Source: Sphingobacterium kitahiroshimense | Lineage (GTDB): Bacteria > Bacteroidota > Bacteroidia > Sphingobacteriales > Sphingobacteriaceae | Assembly: GCF_025961315.1 (NCBI RefSeq) | Contig: NZ_JAOQNK010000001.1 | Location: 186,001 to 250,000, forward strand | Reading direction: 5' to 3' | DNA: 64,000 nt | Part shown: one piece after another, positions 45,424 to 53,072 of the stretch | Layout of the letters: each line of letters starts with the position of its first letter | Numbering within the stretch: position 1 is the first letter of the stretch | Made by a program: the position numbers and the translations under genes | Notes under the pieces: generated by a model | The model's database searches: none | Seen by the model: only the letters and a program-made list of their open reading frames with translations | What the model was told of the DNA's origin: nothing

Positions 45424-45894
45424 CTAATCTTGTTTCTGTGTATTTAAGATCTCCTGTAACCGGTTGTGCGCCATATTGATGCCTTGTGCAAAAGGCATCT
45501 TGAGCAGCTGGTCTCTAAAAGCAACAGATTTAAAAATAATCTGGATAGTAAGTTTACTGCTTGCATCTGTATAGGGTTCAAATGTGAGGTATTCAAGCTG
45601 AACAGGGAATGGACTATCTTCCATCTCGAATGTTCTTGTGATTTTTTCGTTTGGTACAAATTCATGGATTGTTCCGTTTGCCCGAAACACAACAGTGCCA
45701 TCGTGTGATGTTTCAAATGCATAGGCACCATGTTTCTTGTTTTCCAGTTTCAGTACTTTTGTACCCATCCATTGTTCAAAGAGATCGGCATCTTCATATG
45801 CCTTAAAAAGCAATTCTAGAGGAAGATCAAATTCGCGTGTGATGATGATTTCTTGTTTGTCATGTTCGGCACTGATTTTTGTTTTCTGTTCCAT
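45424..45894 (-). CDS. SRPBCC (AHSA1-type) protein
   Basis: START/AHSA1-fold protein of 156 residues: IIITREFDLPLELLFKAYEDADLFEQWMG, then YAFETSHDGTVVFRANGTIHEFVPNEKITRTFEMEDSPFPVQLEYLTFEPYTDASSKLTIQIIFKS. It binds a hydrophobic ligand in this fold family. The start is 2 bp after the stop of the ArsR gene, the common ArsR-SRPBCC pairing, so the two are translationally close and co-transcribed. Confidence 0.93.
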   Translation of the reverse strand: MEQKTKISAEHDKQEIIITREFDLPLELLFKAYEDADLFEQWMGTKVLKLENKKHGAYAFETSHDGTVVFRANGTIHEFVPNEKITRTFEMEDSPFPVQLEYLTFEPYTDASSKLTIQIIFKSVAFRDQLLKMPFAQGINMAHNRLQEILNTQKQD

Positions 45895-45896
45895 GA

Positions 45897-46217
45897 TTAT
45901 TTGGCTATATAGTTTTTCATTACGGCTTCTAATTTATTGAATCTGTCATCCCACATCTGGCGGAACGGTTCGATAAAATCTGCAATTTCTTTCATTTTTT
46001 GCGGATTGAGATGGTAATAGATTTCCCGGCCATTTTGCTCAGGTTTTAGGAGTTCACATTCGGTCAAAATCTGCAGGTGCTTAGAAACGGTGGGCCTGGA
46101 TGTGTCAAAATTGGAAGCAATGGCTCCAGCAGGCATCGCATGTGAGGCAACCAGTAGCAATATTGCTCTTCTTGTCGGATCGGCAAGGGCTTGAAAAACG
46201 TCTCTTCTTAAGTTCAT
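45897..46217 (-). CDS. ArsR family regulator paired with SRPBCC protein
   Basis: Winged-helix regulator of 106 residues: [86 protein letters not shown]. It has no metal-binding cysteines, as expected for the subgroup adjacent to AHSA1 genes. Those regulators bind palindromes overlapping their own promoter; the twin palindromes at 47533-47574 at the head of this gene group are the best candidates here, by inference. Confidence 0.94.
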   Translation of the reverse strand: MNLRRDVFQALADPTRRAILLLVASHAMPAGAIASNFDTSRPTVSKHLQILTECELLKPEQNGREIYYHLNPQKMKEIADFIEPFRQMWDDRFNKLEAVMKNYIAK

Positions 46218-46305
46218 TGTTATGGTCTTTTTCGCTTTAACACTTCAATCTATTATGATCTGTCCTGTCATTGCTTGATGTGTTTATGATCATGTTTTAT
46301 TAACG

Positions 46306-46947
46306 CTATTTGGAACTGTATTTATCGTTTAATCCTATACCGTTTATAATTTGTTGTCGGTATTTTTCAATTCTTCCAATTCTTGTCTGTGCTACTTTGG
46401 GTTGTGAAAAATAAATGATGTATCCTCTTTGCCGCCCCGGTGTCAATGCGTAAAATGCTGTTTTTAACTTAGAGTCTTGTTCGAATAGCTGTAGGAGTTC
46501 TTCGGGGATAGGTTCTGGATTTTTTTGAAATGTTACCTTTTGACCACTTTCTTCTATCGCTATGGCCTCGGATATATACGATTTTAAGGTATTTTCTAAT
46601 CTTTTGATTTCTGCTATATTAGTAAATTTGATGATCCTGTCCGATTGTAAATTACCTTGTTGGGTTAAGATTTTATGATCGTCGGATAATAATACACCTT
46701 TAAAAAAACCGATATTGGCGGATTGTTTTAATGCAGCAACGGAAACTATATTTTTTCCTTTGGAGGTATATACGGGTGCACCCCATTTTATTTCTTCCTT
46801 TAAACCCGCTTCCAGTACAATTTGGCGGAGCATTTCTAATTCTTCCCTCCAGTTATTGACTTTGCATAATGGTGTACCGCCATATTTGCAACGCATACAG
46901 CCATCTATCAAATATTTGTCAACTCCTGGATTCAGTTCTATTTTCAT
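46306..46947 (-). CDS. YdeI/OmpD-associated protein, copy 2, with N-terminal Cys motif
   Basis: Protein of 213 residues, paralogous to 44745-45326. DUF1801-like part: EEIKWGAPVYTSKGKNIVSVAALKQSANIGFFKGVLL; YdeI tail: AFYALTPGRQRGYIIYFSQPKVAQTRIGRIEKYRQQIINGIG. Unlike copy 1 it starts with a Cys-containing segment, DGCMRCKYGGTPLCKVNNW (CxxC plus a third Cys), which could bind metal. It lies 5 bp downstream of the DoxX gene on the same strand, so the two are co-transcribed. Confidence 0.9.
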   Translation of the reverse strand: MKIELNPGVDKYLIDGCMRCKYGGTPLCKVNNWREELEMLRQIVLEAGLKEEIKWGAPVYTSKGKNIVSVAALKQSANIGFFKGVLLSDDHKILTQQGNLQSDRIIKFTNIAEIKRLENTLKSYISEAIAIEESGQKVTFQKNPEPIPEELLQLFEQDSKLKTAFYALTPGRQRGYIIYFSQPKVAQTRIGRIEKYRQQIINGIGLNDKYSSK

Positions 46948-46952
46948 CTGGT

Positions 46953-47321
46953 CTAGACTTTACGTTCAACTGGTCTGAAATACCACGAAATAATCGTGAG
47001 CAGGAGTAACAGCGCAGGACCAAAATAGGTGACTGCTTTATCAGCAACTGCAAGGTGGGTGAAAATTGCGCCCGACATTAGAAAGAAAAATCCTGCATAT
47101 GCCCATTCTTTTACTACTGGGAGTTTTGGAAGGAGAATGGCAATTACTCCTAGTAGCTTCCAAATACCGATAATGGTGAGAAAATAGGAGGGATAGCCTA
47201 GATCTTTCATTTTATTAACTTCTTCATCCATGTGGATGATCTGAACAATTCCAGTTGACACCATTCCTAAACTTAGCCAAATGGTAGAAAACCAATAGAT
47301 GATTTTATCTCTCTTTTTCAT
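46953..47321 (-). CDS. DoxX-like family membrane protein
   Basis: Small membrane protein of about 122 residues with four helices: DKIIYWFSTIWLSLGMVSTGIVQIIHM, YFLTIIGIWKLLGVIAILLP, WAYAGFFFLMSGAIFTHLA and FGPALLLLLTIISWYF. It is DoxX/DUF4267-like. DoxX-like genes often accompany ArsR-SRPBCC-DUF1801 groups, as here. The frame continues to a TTG at 47345; ATG 47321 is preferred. It is the first gene after the operator-bearing promoter at 47548-47579, leaving a leader of about 220 nt. Confidence 0.9.
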   Translation of the reverse strand: MKKRDKIIYWFSTIWLSLGMVSTGIVQIIHMDEEVNKMKDLGYPSYFLTIIGIWKLLGVIAILLPKLPVVKEWAYAGFFFLMSGAIFTHLAVADKAVTYFGPALLLLLTIISWYFRPVERKV

Positions 47322-47532
47322 AATGTGTTTTTTTAATCGGTACAATTCGTATGTTGATCTGTTTATACTTGAGCGGTTACTTAATACCTTATTTATCGCA
47401 TGTTAGTTTTCGATCCATTGTTTGATCTTTACGGTTCGGGTATTAAAAAAGTACAACGCTATACGATTTCTTCAATTATATATCGGTTTTTTATGTTCCA
47501 AATCTCCATAGTACTGGTTAGTTTTAAATTAT

Positions 47533-47579
47533 GAAGTCATTTGACTACAAATGTAAGTGTAGTTATTTGACTACGCAAA
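47533..47579 (-). promoter_or_regulatory. promoter with two 16-bp palindromic operators
   Basis: Minus strand: TTTG (complement 47576-47579), 20-bp spacer, TACATTTG (complement 47548-47555). One near-perfect 16-bp palindrome (47559-47574, GTAGTTATTTGACTAC) fills the spacer. A second (47533-47548, GAAGTCATTTGACTAC) begins at the last base of the -7 box. Centres are 26 bp apart. Each departs from GTAGTCATTTGACTAC by one base. The layout is that of a repressor-controlled promoter. Confidence 0.7.
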
Positions 47580-47742
47580 TTTTTTCCAAGAATTTTAGAT
47601 TATTTTGATCACGTGCGGTTGGATATTGGTGAATTTTTATTAATTAATGGTGTTGATCACGAGGTTGGTAGTTTTTTGAGGTTATGAAATGTTTAATAAT
47701 TAACGAATAGGGTTTAAAGTTGTTTTCTTTGGTCCGAAAGCT

Positions 47743-47770
47743 AAAAAGCCCAATCTTTCGATTGGGCTTT
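47743..47770 (-). terminator. terminator of zinc alcohol dehydrogenase gene
   Basis: Stem AAAGCCCAATC / GATTGGGCTTT with a 4-nt loop; on the minus strand it is followed by TTTTTAG. Confidence 0.85.
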
Positions 47771-47826
47771 GCTGTTTATTCCTGATGATTATTTTTGAAC
47801 CAACTTTTGGGCTGTTGTTTTTAAAT

Positions 47827-48894
47827 TTAGCTTGCTTGTATATCAATCAATATCTTAACTTCAGTAGGATCGTTAACTAAGGCTTCAAATCCGTTCGTGA
47901 CGATTTCATCTAAAACAATCTTGCGTGTAACCAATTTCTCTACCGGCATCCTACCGCTATCGATCAGTGCAATGACTTGCGGGAAAATATTGCGATAGGC
48001 AATAATTCCTTTAATGGTGATTTCACGAAGTACTTGATCGAGCGCATCAGTTGTAACAGGTTTTCCAAATAGTGCTACTAATACAGCGGTTCCTCCATTT
48101 TTTAAACTCGTGATACCCGTTGTATAGGAGGCTTGTACACCTGCGCAATCAAGGAAAACATCTACTCCGAGACCTGTTATGGTCTTAATTTTTTCGGGTA
48201 TACCTTCATCTTTCGCATTGATAATATGGGTAGCACCTATAGATTTTGCTTTTTCAAGACGTTTGTCAGCGATATCGGTTACGATAACTGTACTAGCTCC
48301 GGCTGCCAGGGCCGCCTGAACACATAATAAACCAATTGGACCGGCTCCGGAAACTAGAACAGTCCCGCCGATTTTTAGATTACTTTGCATGACCGCATAA
48401 ACTGCTACTGCTGCGGGTTCTACCAATGCACCTTTCTCGAAGGACATAGTGTCTGGTATTTTGTGCACCATATAATCCTCTACTACAACGTAAGAAGCAA
48501 ATCCGCCATTGCTAGATAGGCCAACAAAGCCTAATGGTTCTGACAGGTTGTATTCTCCGTTTGCAATAAAGGGGCTATCAAATTTTTTAAAGATTGGTTC
48601 TACGACTACCCGGTCGCCAACTTTTAAATGATGTACACCTTCGCCCACGGTATCAATAATTCCGGAGAATTCATGTCCTAATGTGGTTGTACCCTGGTGT
48701 CCATTGAGCGGATAGGGTGCGGCCACCGGGATGAGCTGTGGACCATGGACGTATTCATGTAAGTCGGAGCCGCAGATTCCTGCAAACTGAACTGAAATTT
48801 TAACTTGTTTCGCTTTTGGAGCTGGGATCTCCGTTGATTCTACCCTGATATCTTTTGCGGCATACCATCGTGCTGCTTTCATTGTATTATCCAT
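47827..48894 (-). CDS. zinc-dependent 2,3-butanediol dehydrogenase-type alcohol dehydrogenase
   Basis: Medium-chain zinc alcohol dehydrogenase of 355 residues. Catalytic-zinc region GICGSDLHEYVHGP (Cys, His) and GHEFSGIIDTVGEGVHHLKVGDRVVVEPIF (His, Glu); NAD motif VLVSGAGPIGLLCVQAAL. The N-terminal insertion PQLIPVAAPYPLNGHQGTTTLGHEF is typical of (R,R)-butanediol/acetoin dehydrogenases, and the structural-zinc cysteines of classical ADHs are absent. ATG codons at 48894 and 48882 are both possible starts. Acetoin/butanediol is the best guess for substrate. The gene is monocistronic. Confidence 0.9.
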   Translation of the reverse strand: MDNTMKAARWYAAKDIRVESTEIPAPKAKQVKISVQFAGICGSDLHEYVHGPQLIPVAAPYPLNGHQGTTTLGHEFSGIIDTVGEGVHHLKVGDRVVVEPIFKKFDSPFIANGEYNLSEPLGFVGLSSNGGFASYVVVEDYMVHKIPDTMSFEKGALVEPAAVAVYAVMQSNLKIGGTVLVSGAGPIGLLCVQAALAAGASTVIVTDIADKRLEKAKSIGATHIINAKDEGIPEKIKTITGLGVDVFLDCAGVQASYTTGITSLKNGGTAVLVALFGKPVTTDALDQVLREITIKGIIAYRNIFPQVIALIDSGRMPVEKLVTRKIVLDEIVTNGFEALVNDPTEVKILIDIQAS

Positions 48895-49070
48895 ATTGTT
48901 ATGCTTTTTAATTTCATACTAAGTTACTTAAATACTGCCGGCGTGCCAAGATGTTTGAGGTGATAGATGTCACATAAATTGATGAATGTCATCATTTTCA
49001 TTTGTTGAATAATAACTTATTAATCTGTGGCATCAGATATGCTCGGTAACATGATGATAATCTAAAAGCG

Positions 49071-49694
49071 ATGATACTTAAAGAAACATTTGTGGGGCTA
49101 TTGAAAAATTATACGAAAGATGAGCAATTGATCGCTTCCTTATGGAGGGAGGTAGAAGCCTATTATGGTGATACTCTCAGACATTACCATACTTTAGATC
49201 ATCTTGAAAATCTGCTGCTTGAACTTACGGCTGTAAAAGAGAAAATCAAGAATTGGGAAGCTCTATTGTTTACACTTTATTATCATGATATTATCTACGA
49301 TGCGTCAAAACAGAATAATGAAGATGAAAGTGCTCATTTTGCCGTAAAACGGATGAAAGAGATTGCTGTTTCCGAAGCAATTATCTTGACATGCACCGAA
49401 CAGATCCTGGCGACAAAATCGCACTTAATTTCTAACGATCAGGACACAAATTATTTTACTGATGCTGATCTTTCTATTTTGGGACAACCATGGGAGAAAT
49501 ATGCAAAATACTATACAAATATCCGCTTGGAATATCAGATTTATCCAGATGTACAGTACCACTCTGGTCGCAAGAAAGCATTAACTCATTTTCTGTCCAT
49601 GGACCGGATTTTTAAAACAGATTATTTTTATAACCGTTTTGAAGTACGGGCAAAAGAAAACCTGAAAAGAGAAATGGAATTGCTGCAGGACTAG
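49071..49694 (+). CDS. HD-domain predicted metal-dependent phosphohydrolase
   Basis: Protein of 207 residues of the COG4339-type HD superfamily. Metal ligands are His in HYHTLDHLENLL and the HD pair in LLFTLYYHDIIYDASKQNNEDESAHFA. An Asp follows in TDADLSILGQPWEKYAKYYTNIRLEY, with a C-terminal FLSMDRIFKTDYFYNRFEVRAKENLKREMELL. Substrate unknown; nucleotide phosphohydrolysis is typical of the fold. A single gene, divergent from the alcohol dehydrogenase. Confidence 0.9.
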   Translation: MILKETFVGLLKNYTKDEQLIASLWREVEAYYGDTLRHYHTLDHLENLLLELTAVKEKIKNWEALLFTLYYHDIIYDASKQNNEDESAHFAVKRMKEIAVSEAIILTCTEQILATKSHLISNDQDTNYFTDADLSILGQPWEKYAKYYTNIRLEYQIYPDVQYHSGRKKALTHFLSMDRIFKTDYFYNRFEVRAKENLKREMELLQD

Positions 49695-49793
49695 GTATTG
49701 ATGATAACGACCAGCATATACGGCGTTGTTCCTCCGTAGTGCCGTGATAAAAGGTTGACTGGCTTTCGTTGAAAGCTGGTTTATTGGTGTTTG

Positions 49794-50288
49794 TTAGTTA
49801 TTGATCATATTACCGATTCTAGGGTCTTTATTACGAAGGTCGAGACCTCCTTCGTATACTGATTTCAAATTATGTAAATAGAATGCCCAACCATTAGAGC
49901 ATCCCAGACGAATGTATTGCTTTGAGTGATCGTCCTGTGGAATATGGTGATGCCGTAATTCTACGATAACATACTCATGAAGTGTACTTAATGTCACATC
50001 AACCATACTGGTACCTTCAAATGTAAACTGGAGAAAATCTTTACCATTTGCTTTAAGGATTTCTCCATGCATGGGCGTCGGATCCAGGTACCAATACCAA
50101 TCGTACTGCATGCCGCTTTCTTCTGGGTTGATCTGTTCAAGCTGATTTCCTGCCGCATCACGAAAAATGACACGTTCCAAAAACCATCTTTCTAAATTCG
50201 CCGCAACAGACCAAGCTTCATAAATCTCGGAAAGAGAGGCTTTAATCGCGATACGTTTTGTAAATGATGTCCAATCGAAATTATTCAT
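49794..50288 (-). CDS. SRPBCC (AHSA1-type) protein
   Basis: START-fold protein of about 164 residues: FTKRIAIKASLSEIYEAWSVAANLERWFLERVIFRD at the N-terminus, then YDWYWYLDPTPMHGEILKANGKDFLQFTFEGTSMVDVTLSTLHEYVIVELRHHHIPQDDHSKQYIRLGCSNGWAFYLHNLKSVYEGGLDLRN. ATG 50288 is used rather than the TTG 9 bp upstream. It is not paired with an ArsR gene, unlike the copy at 45424-45894. Confidence 0.9.
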   Translation of the reverse strand: MNNFDWTSFTKRIAIKASLSEIYEAWSVAANLERWFLERVIFRDAAGNQLEQINPEESGMQYDWYWYLDPTPMHGEILKANGKDFLQFTFEGTSMVDVTLSTLHEYVIVELRHHHIPQDDHSKQYIRLGCSNGWAFYLHNLKSVYEGGLDLRNKDPRIGNMINN

Positions 50289-50438
50289 GGTAATCAATTT
50301 AGATTTTGAGTGACGATATGATGTCGATAATAAAGATAAAATAATATATCCGTTTATTTTAACGGATTTTCATTGATTTTATTTCTTTTAGTTTATGGTC
50401 GATTTGTTTCTATAACTTATTTCTTATTCGATTGACAT

Positions 50439-50469
50439 AAAAAAAGCGCTATCGGGAGATAGCGCTTTT
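50439..50469 (-). terminator. terminator of EamA permease gene
   Basis: 12-bp perfect stem AAAAGCGCTATC / GATAGCGCTTTT with a GGGA loop; on the minus strand a T-run (TTTTTTAT) follows. Confidence 0.88.
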
Positions 50470-50505
50470 GTGATATTGTTCGTATGTAGGATAGATCGTT
50501 CTTAA

Positions 50506-51360
50506 TTATTCTTCGATCTGTTGTTTCGTTTTACTGAAAATAGTAGCGCCCATACTTGCACTTATAACGCAAGCAACGGAAATCCATTGTAATGGTGTAA
50601 GACGTTCTGATAAGAATATCATACCTGATAGGGCGGCAAATGCCGGTTGCAAACTTGTTAAAATACTAAATGTTTTTGCTGGAAGTCTTTTTAAAGCCAC
50701 TAAATCTAGTGAAAATGGTACTGCGCTAGAAAGTACAGCGACGCCCAGTCCTTTTAAAAACAGCATTGGGGTAAGACTAAAAATACCACCATCCCATAGG
50801 GCAAAGGGGATAATAATTAGGGTTGCAAATAGCATTCCCGTGCTTACAGCGTCTTTTCCTGGCATAATGCCGGTCACTTTGCTTCCCATAACAATGTAAA
50901 CTGCCCAAAATATACCCGCTAGAAATGCGAGAAGAAGTCCGATTAAGTCAATGTTGTTACTTTGCCATGGAACGATAAATAGAATACCAGCACAAGCGAT
51001 TAATCCCCAAAGGACGTCTAGCCATTTTCGGGATAAAGATAAGGCTAGAAAAAGTGGACCTATAAATTCTACCGTTACAGCCAGCCCTAAGGGGATGCGT
51101 TGGATGGCTAAATAAAAAATAAGATTCATTGCGGCAATTCCTATTCCATAAATAGCGCAATATAACCATTGTTGTTTCGTGAATTGAAAGAATTTAGGAC
51201 GATTTATAATATTTAGCAATACGGTAGACAGGCCAATTCTCAACATACTTGTTCCTGTTGCTCCTATGGCAGGAAAAAGCTGTTTAGCGATAGAGGCACC
51301 ACCTTGGACACTGACCATAGATAGTAATGCCGCTGATATGGCCTTATTTGATTTTTTCAT
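50506..51360 (-). CDS. EamA family (RhtA-like) metabolite exporter
   Basis: Ten-helix drug/metabolite transporter of 284 residues with two EamA repeats. The N-terminal repeat has VQGGASIAKQLFPAIGATGTSMLRIGLS and LAIQRIPLGLAVTVEFIGPLFLAL. The second repeat has FSILTSLQPAFAALSGMIFLSERLTPLQWISVACVISASMG. This pattern is closest to RhtA, the threonine/homoserine exporter, but substrates vary. A single gene with its own terminator. Confidence 0.92.
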   Translation of the reverse strand: MKKSNKAISAALLSMVSVQGGASIAKQLFPAIGATGTSMLRIGLSTVLLNIINRPKFFQFTKQQWLYCAIYGIGIAAMNLIFYLAIQRIPLGLAVTVEFIGPLFLALSLSRKWLDVLWGLIACAGILFIVPWQSNNIDLIGLLLAFLAGIFWAVYIVMGSKVTGIMPGKDAVSTGMLFATLIIIPFALWDGGIFSLTPMLFLKGLGVAVLSSAVPFSLDLVALKRLPAKTFSILTSLQPAFAALSGMIFLSERLTPLQWISVACVISASMGATIFSKTKQQIEE

Positions 51361-51672
51361 TAGAATAAATTATTTGTCAGGAAAGTTTTCACTTGTACTT
51401 AATGAATTCTTTACGCTTCGTTTGTTTTAATAATGAGCATTGGAATTACTCGTATGATTATGCACTCTTGATATTTATATCTTATTTCTACATAACAGCA
51501 GTCAACAGATGACTGCATCAAGTTCATTTTTATTGTAAATGGTATAGCTGATGATCGTATCATTTATAGCATTACAAGTTCCAATGATTGATTGATAGAA
51601 GCAGGGAGTGATATTCGAATTTAACCGTTTTATACAAAAGAAAAGCTAATCATAAGATTAGCTTTTCTTTTG
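51361..51672. other. intergenic between EamA gene and tRNA-Lys
   Basis: 312 bp; no gene. Its right end is the tRNA terminator (51634-51673). The rest is AT-rich without notable structure. Confidence 0.5.
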
Positions 51673-51673
51673 T
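51634..51673 (-). terminator. terminator of tRNA-Lys
   Basis: Perfect 18-bp stem (51634-51651 / 51656-51673) with an ATAA loop. On the minus strand it begins at the tRNA discriminator base, so transcription stops directly after the tRNA. Confidence 0.85.
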
Positions 51674-51745
51674 GATCCCGCTGGGATTCGAACCCAGGAC
51701 CCATACATTAAAAGTGTATTGCTCTACCAGCTGAGCTACGGAATC
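51673..51745 (-). tRNA. tRNA-Lys (anticodon TTT)
   Basis: 73 nt on the minus strand. Acceptor GATTCCG pairs with CGGGATC (one G-U). D-arm AGCTCAGCTGGTAGAGC, anticodon stem ATACA / TGTAT with loop CTTTTAA (anticodon at 51710-51712), T-arm with GGTTCGAATCC, discriminator A at 51673. CCA is not encoded. Confidence 0.97.
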
Positions 51746-51904
51746 TTACTCTTATGAAGTTTCCTTCGTTGTTTGGAGTGATGCAAAGCTAGAAAAATCT
51801 AGCAAAGGGAACAAATATATTTGCTAATTTTTTTGAAATATGTTGTAACGTATTCTTTTTTAAAATCTTATTTTTTCTATTTTCTGTACTGGAGAGGGGC
51901 GGGA

Positions 51905-51949
51905 CAAAATAAAAGGGACACTTTTTATTAAAGCGCCCCTTTTATTTTG
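51905..51949 (-). terminator. terminator of accA
   Basis: Outer 13-bp stem CAAAATAAAAGGG / CCCTTTTATTTTG plus an inner ACACTTT / AAAGCGC part. The two inner mismatches become G-U pairs only in the minus-strand RNA, fitting use by accA. Confidence 0.82.
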
Positions 51950-51964
51950 TTGTGAATGGTAGTG

Positions 51965-52918
51965 CTATTCAACTACTACACCCATTTTGCTAAATTTCGC
52001 TATACGTTCGTCCACCAAAACATCTTCGTCTTTGGCGATCAAAATCGCTAAATCTTCAACCAATTTTGCTTTTAATAACTCGGCCGCTAATTCAGGGTTT
52101 TGATGTGCTCCACCTAATGGTTCTTTAATGATACCATCAATAAGACCATTACCTAACATGTCTTTAGAGGTTAATTTTAGCGCCTCTGCCGCCTTTTCTT
52201 TGTGGTCCCAGCTTCTCCATAGGATAGAGGAACAAGATTCAGGAGAGATGACAGAATACCAGGTATGCTCTAGCATGTATACACGATCGCCGATACCGAT
52301 ACCCAATGCACCACCAGAAGCACCTTCACCGATTACTACACAGATAATAGGCACCTTTAGTACCGACATTTCCAGTAAGTTACGTGCAATGGCTTCTCCT
52401 TGACCTCTTTCTTCAGCTTCCAAACCTGGGTATGCACCCATTGTATCGATCAATGTAACGACAGGTTTGTTGAATTTTTCTGCCATTTTCATTAAGCGAA
52501 GAGCTTTACGGTATCCTTCAGGGTTAGCCATACCAAAGTTGCGGTATTGACGCTCTTTGGTGTTTTTTCCTTTTTGATGCCCGATAACCATAACTGATTG
52601 ACCTCCGATCGATGCAAATCCACCAATGATGGCTTTATCATCTCTTACAGTACGATCTCCGTGTAATTCAATAAAATCATCACAGATCATGTTAATGTAA
52701 TCCAATGTTTGGGGTCTCTCCGGATGACGCGACATCTGCACATTCTCCCAACCAGACAAATTACCGTATATCTCTTTTTCAGCGTTCGCTAGTTTTTCTT
52801 GTAGCTCTAACACAGTTGCACTCATATCGACTTTCGTCTTTACGGCAACTTGTTCCACTTTTTCTATCTGCAATTGCAAATCTGCAATTGGCTTTTCAAA
52901 TTCAAATGTAGTTTTCAT
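51965..52918 (-). CDS. accA: acetyl-CoA carboxylase carboxyltransferase subunit alpha
   Basis: Alpha half of the carboxyltransferase that moves CO2 from carboxybiotin to acetyl-CoA, the first step of fatty-acid synthesis. 317 residues, the usual bacterial length. Clear family signature: [170 protein letters not shown]. It is encoded alone, as is common in Bacteroidota, with its own terminator. Confidence 0.98.
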   Translation of the reverse strand: MKTTFEFEKPIADLQLQIEKVEQVAVKTKVDMSATVLELQEKLANAEKEIYGNLSGWENVQMSRHPERPQTLDYINMICDDFIELHGDRTVRDDKAIIGGFASIGGQSVMVIGHQKGKNTKERQYRNFGMANPEGYRKALRLMKMAEKFNKPVVTLIDTMGAYPGLEAEERGQGEAIARNLLEMSVLKVPIICVVIGEGASGGALGIGIGDRVYMLEHTWYSVISPESCSSILWRSWDHKEKAAEALKLTSKDMLGNGLIDGIIKEPLGGAHQNPELAAELLKAKLVEDLAILIAKDEDVLVDERIAKFSKMGVVVE

Positions 52919-53072
52919 ATAAAGTTGTTATGAAAAAATCAGATGGCTAAATTAGTGCATTTTTTCCGAAATTAAAATTACGTATGACATTTACATTGGA
53001 AATCCTTTATTACTTTTGTGATTCATTAAAGTATAGATGGCTTACTTTTTGTTTGATGTTTATTATCAATTT

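Larger units (their letters stand above)
47322..47826. other. 505-bp gene-free region with operator-promoter and terminator
   Basis: It contains the twin-operator promoter for the minus-strand DoxX group (47533-47579) and the terminator of the alcohol dehydrogenase gene (47743-47770). Between promoter and DoxX only a 16-codon minus-strand frame (47509-47459) is present; I do not count it as a gene. Confidence 0.55.

Noticed and set aside
47459..47509. 16-codon minus-strand frame in the long leader before the DoxX gene, and a neighbouring frame reading ...TRTVKIKQWIEN
   Set aside because: Too short, in different frames, and no family is recognised. A decayed gene is possible but cannot be supported.
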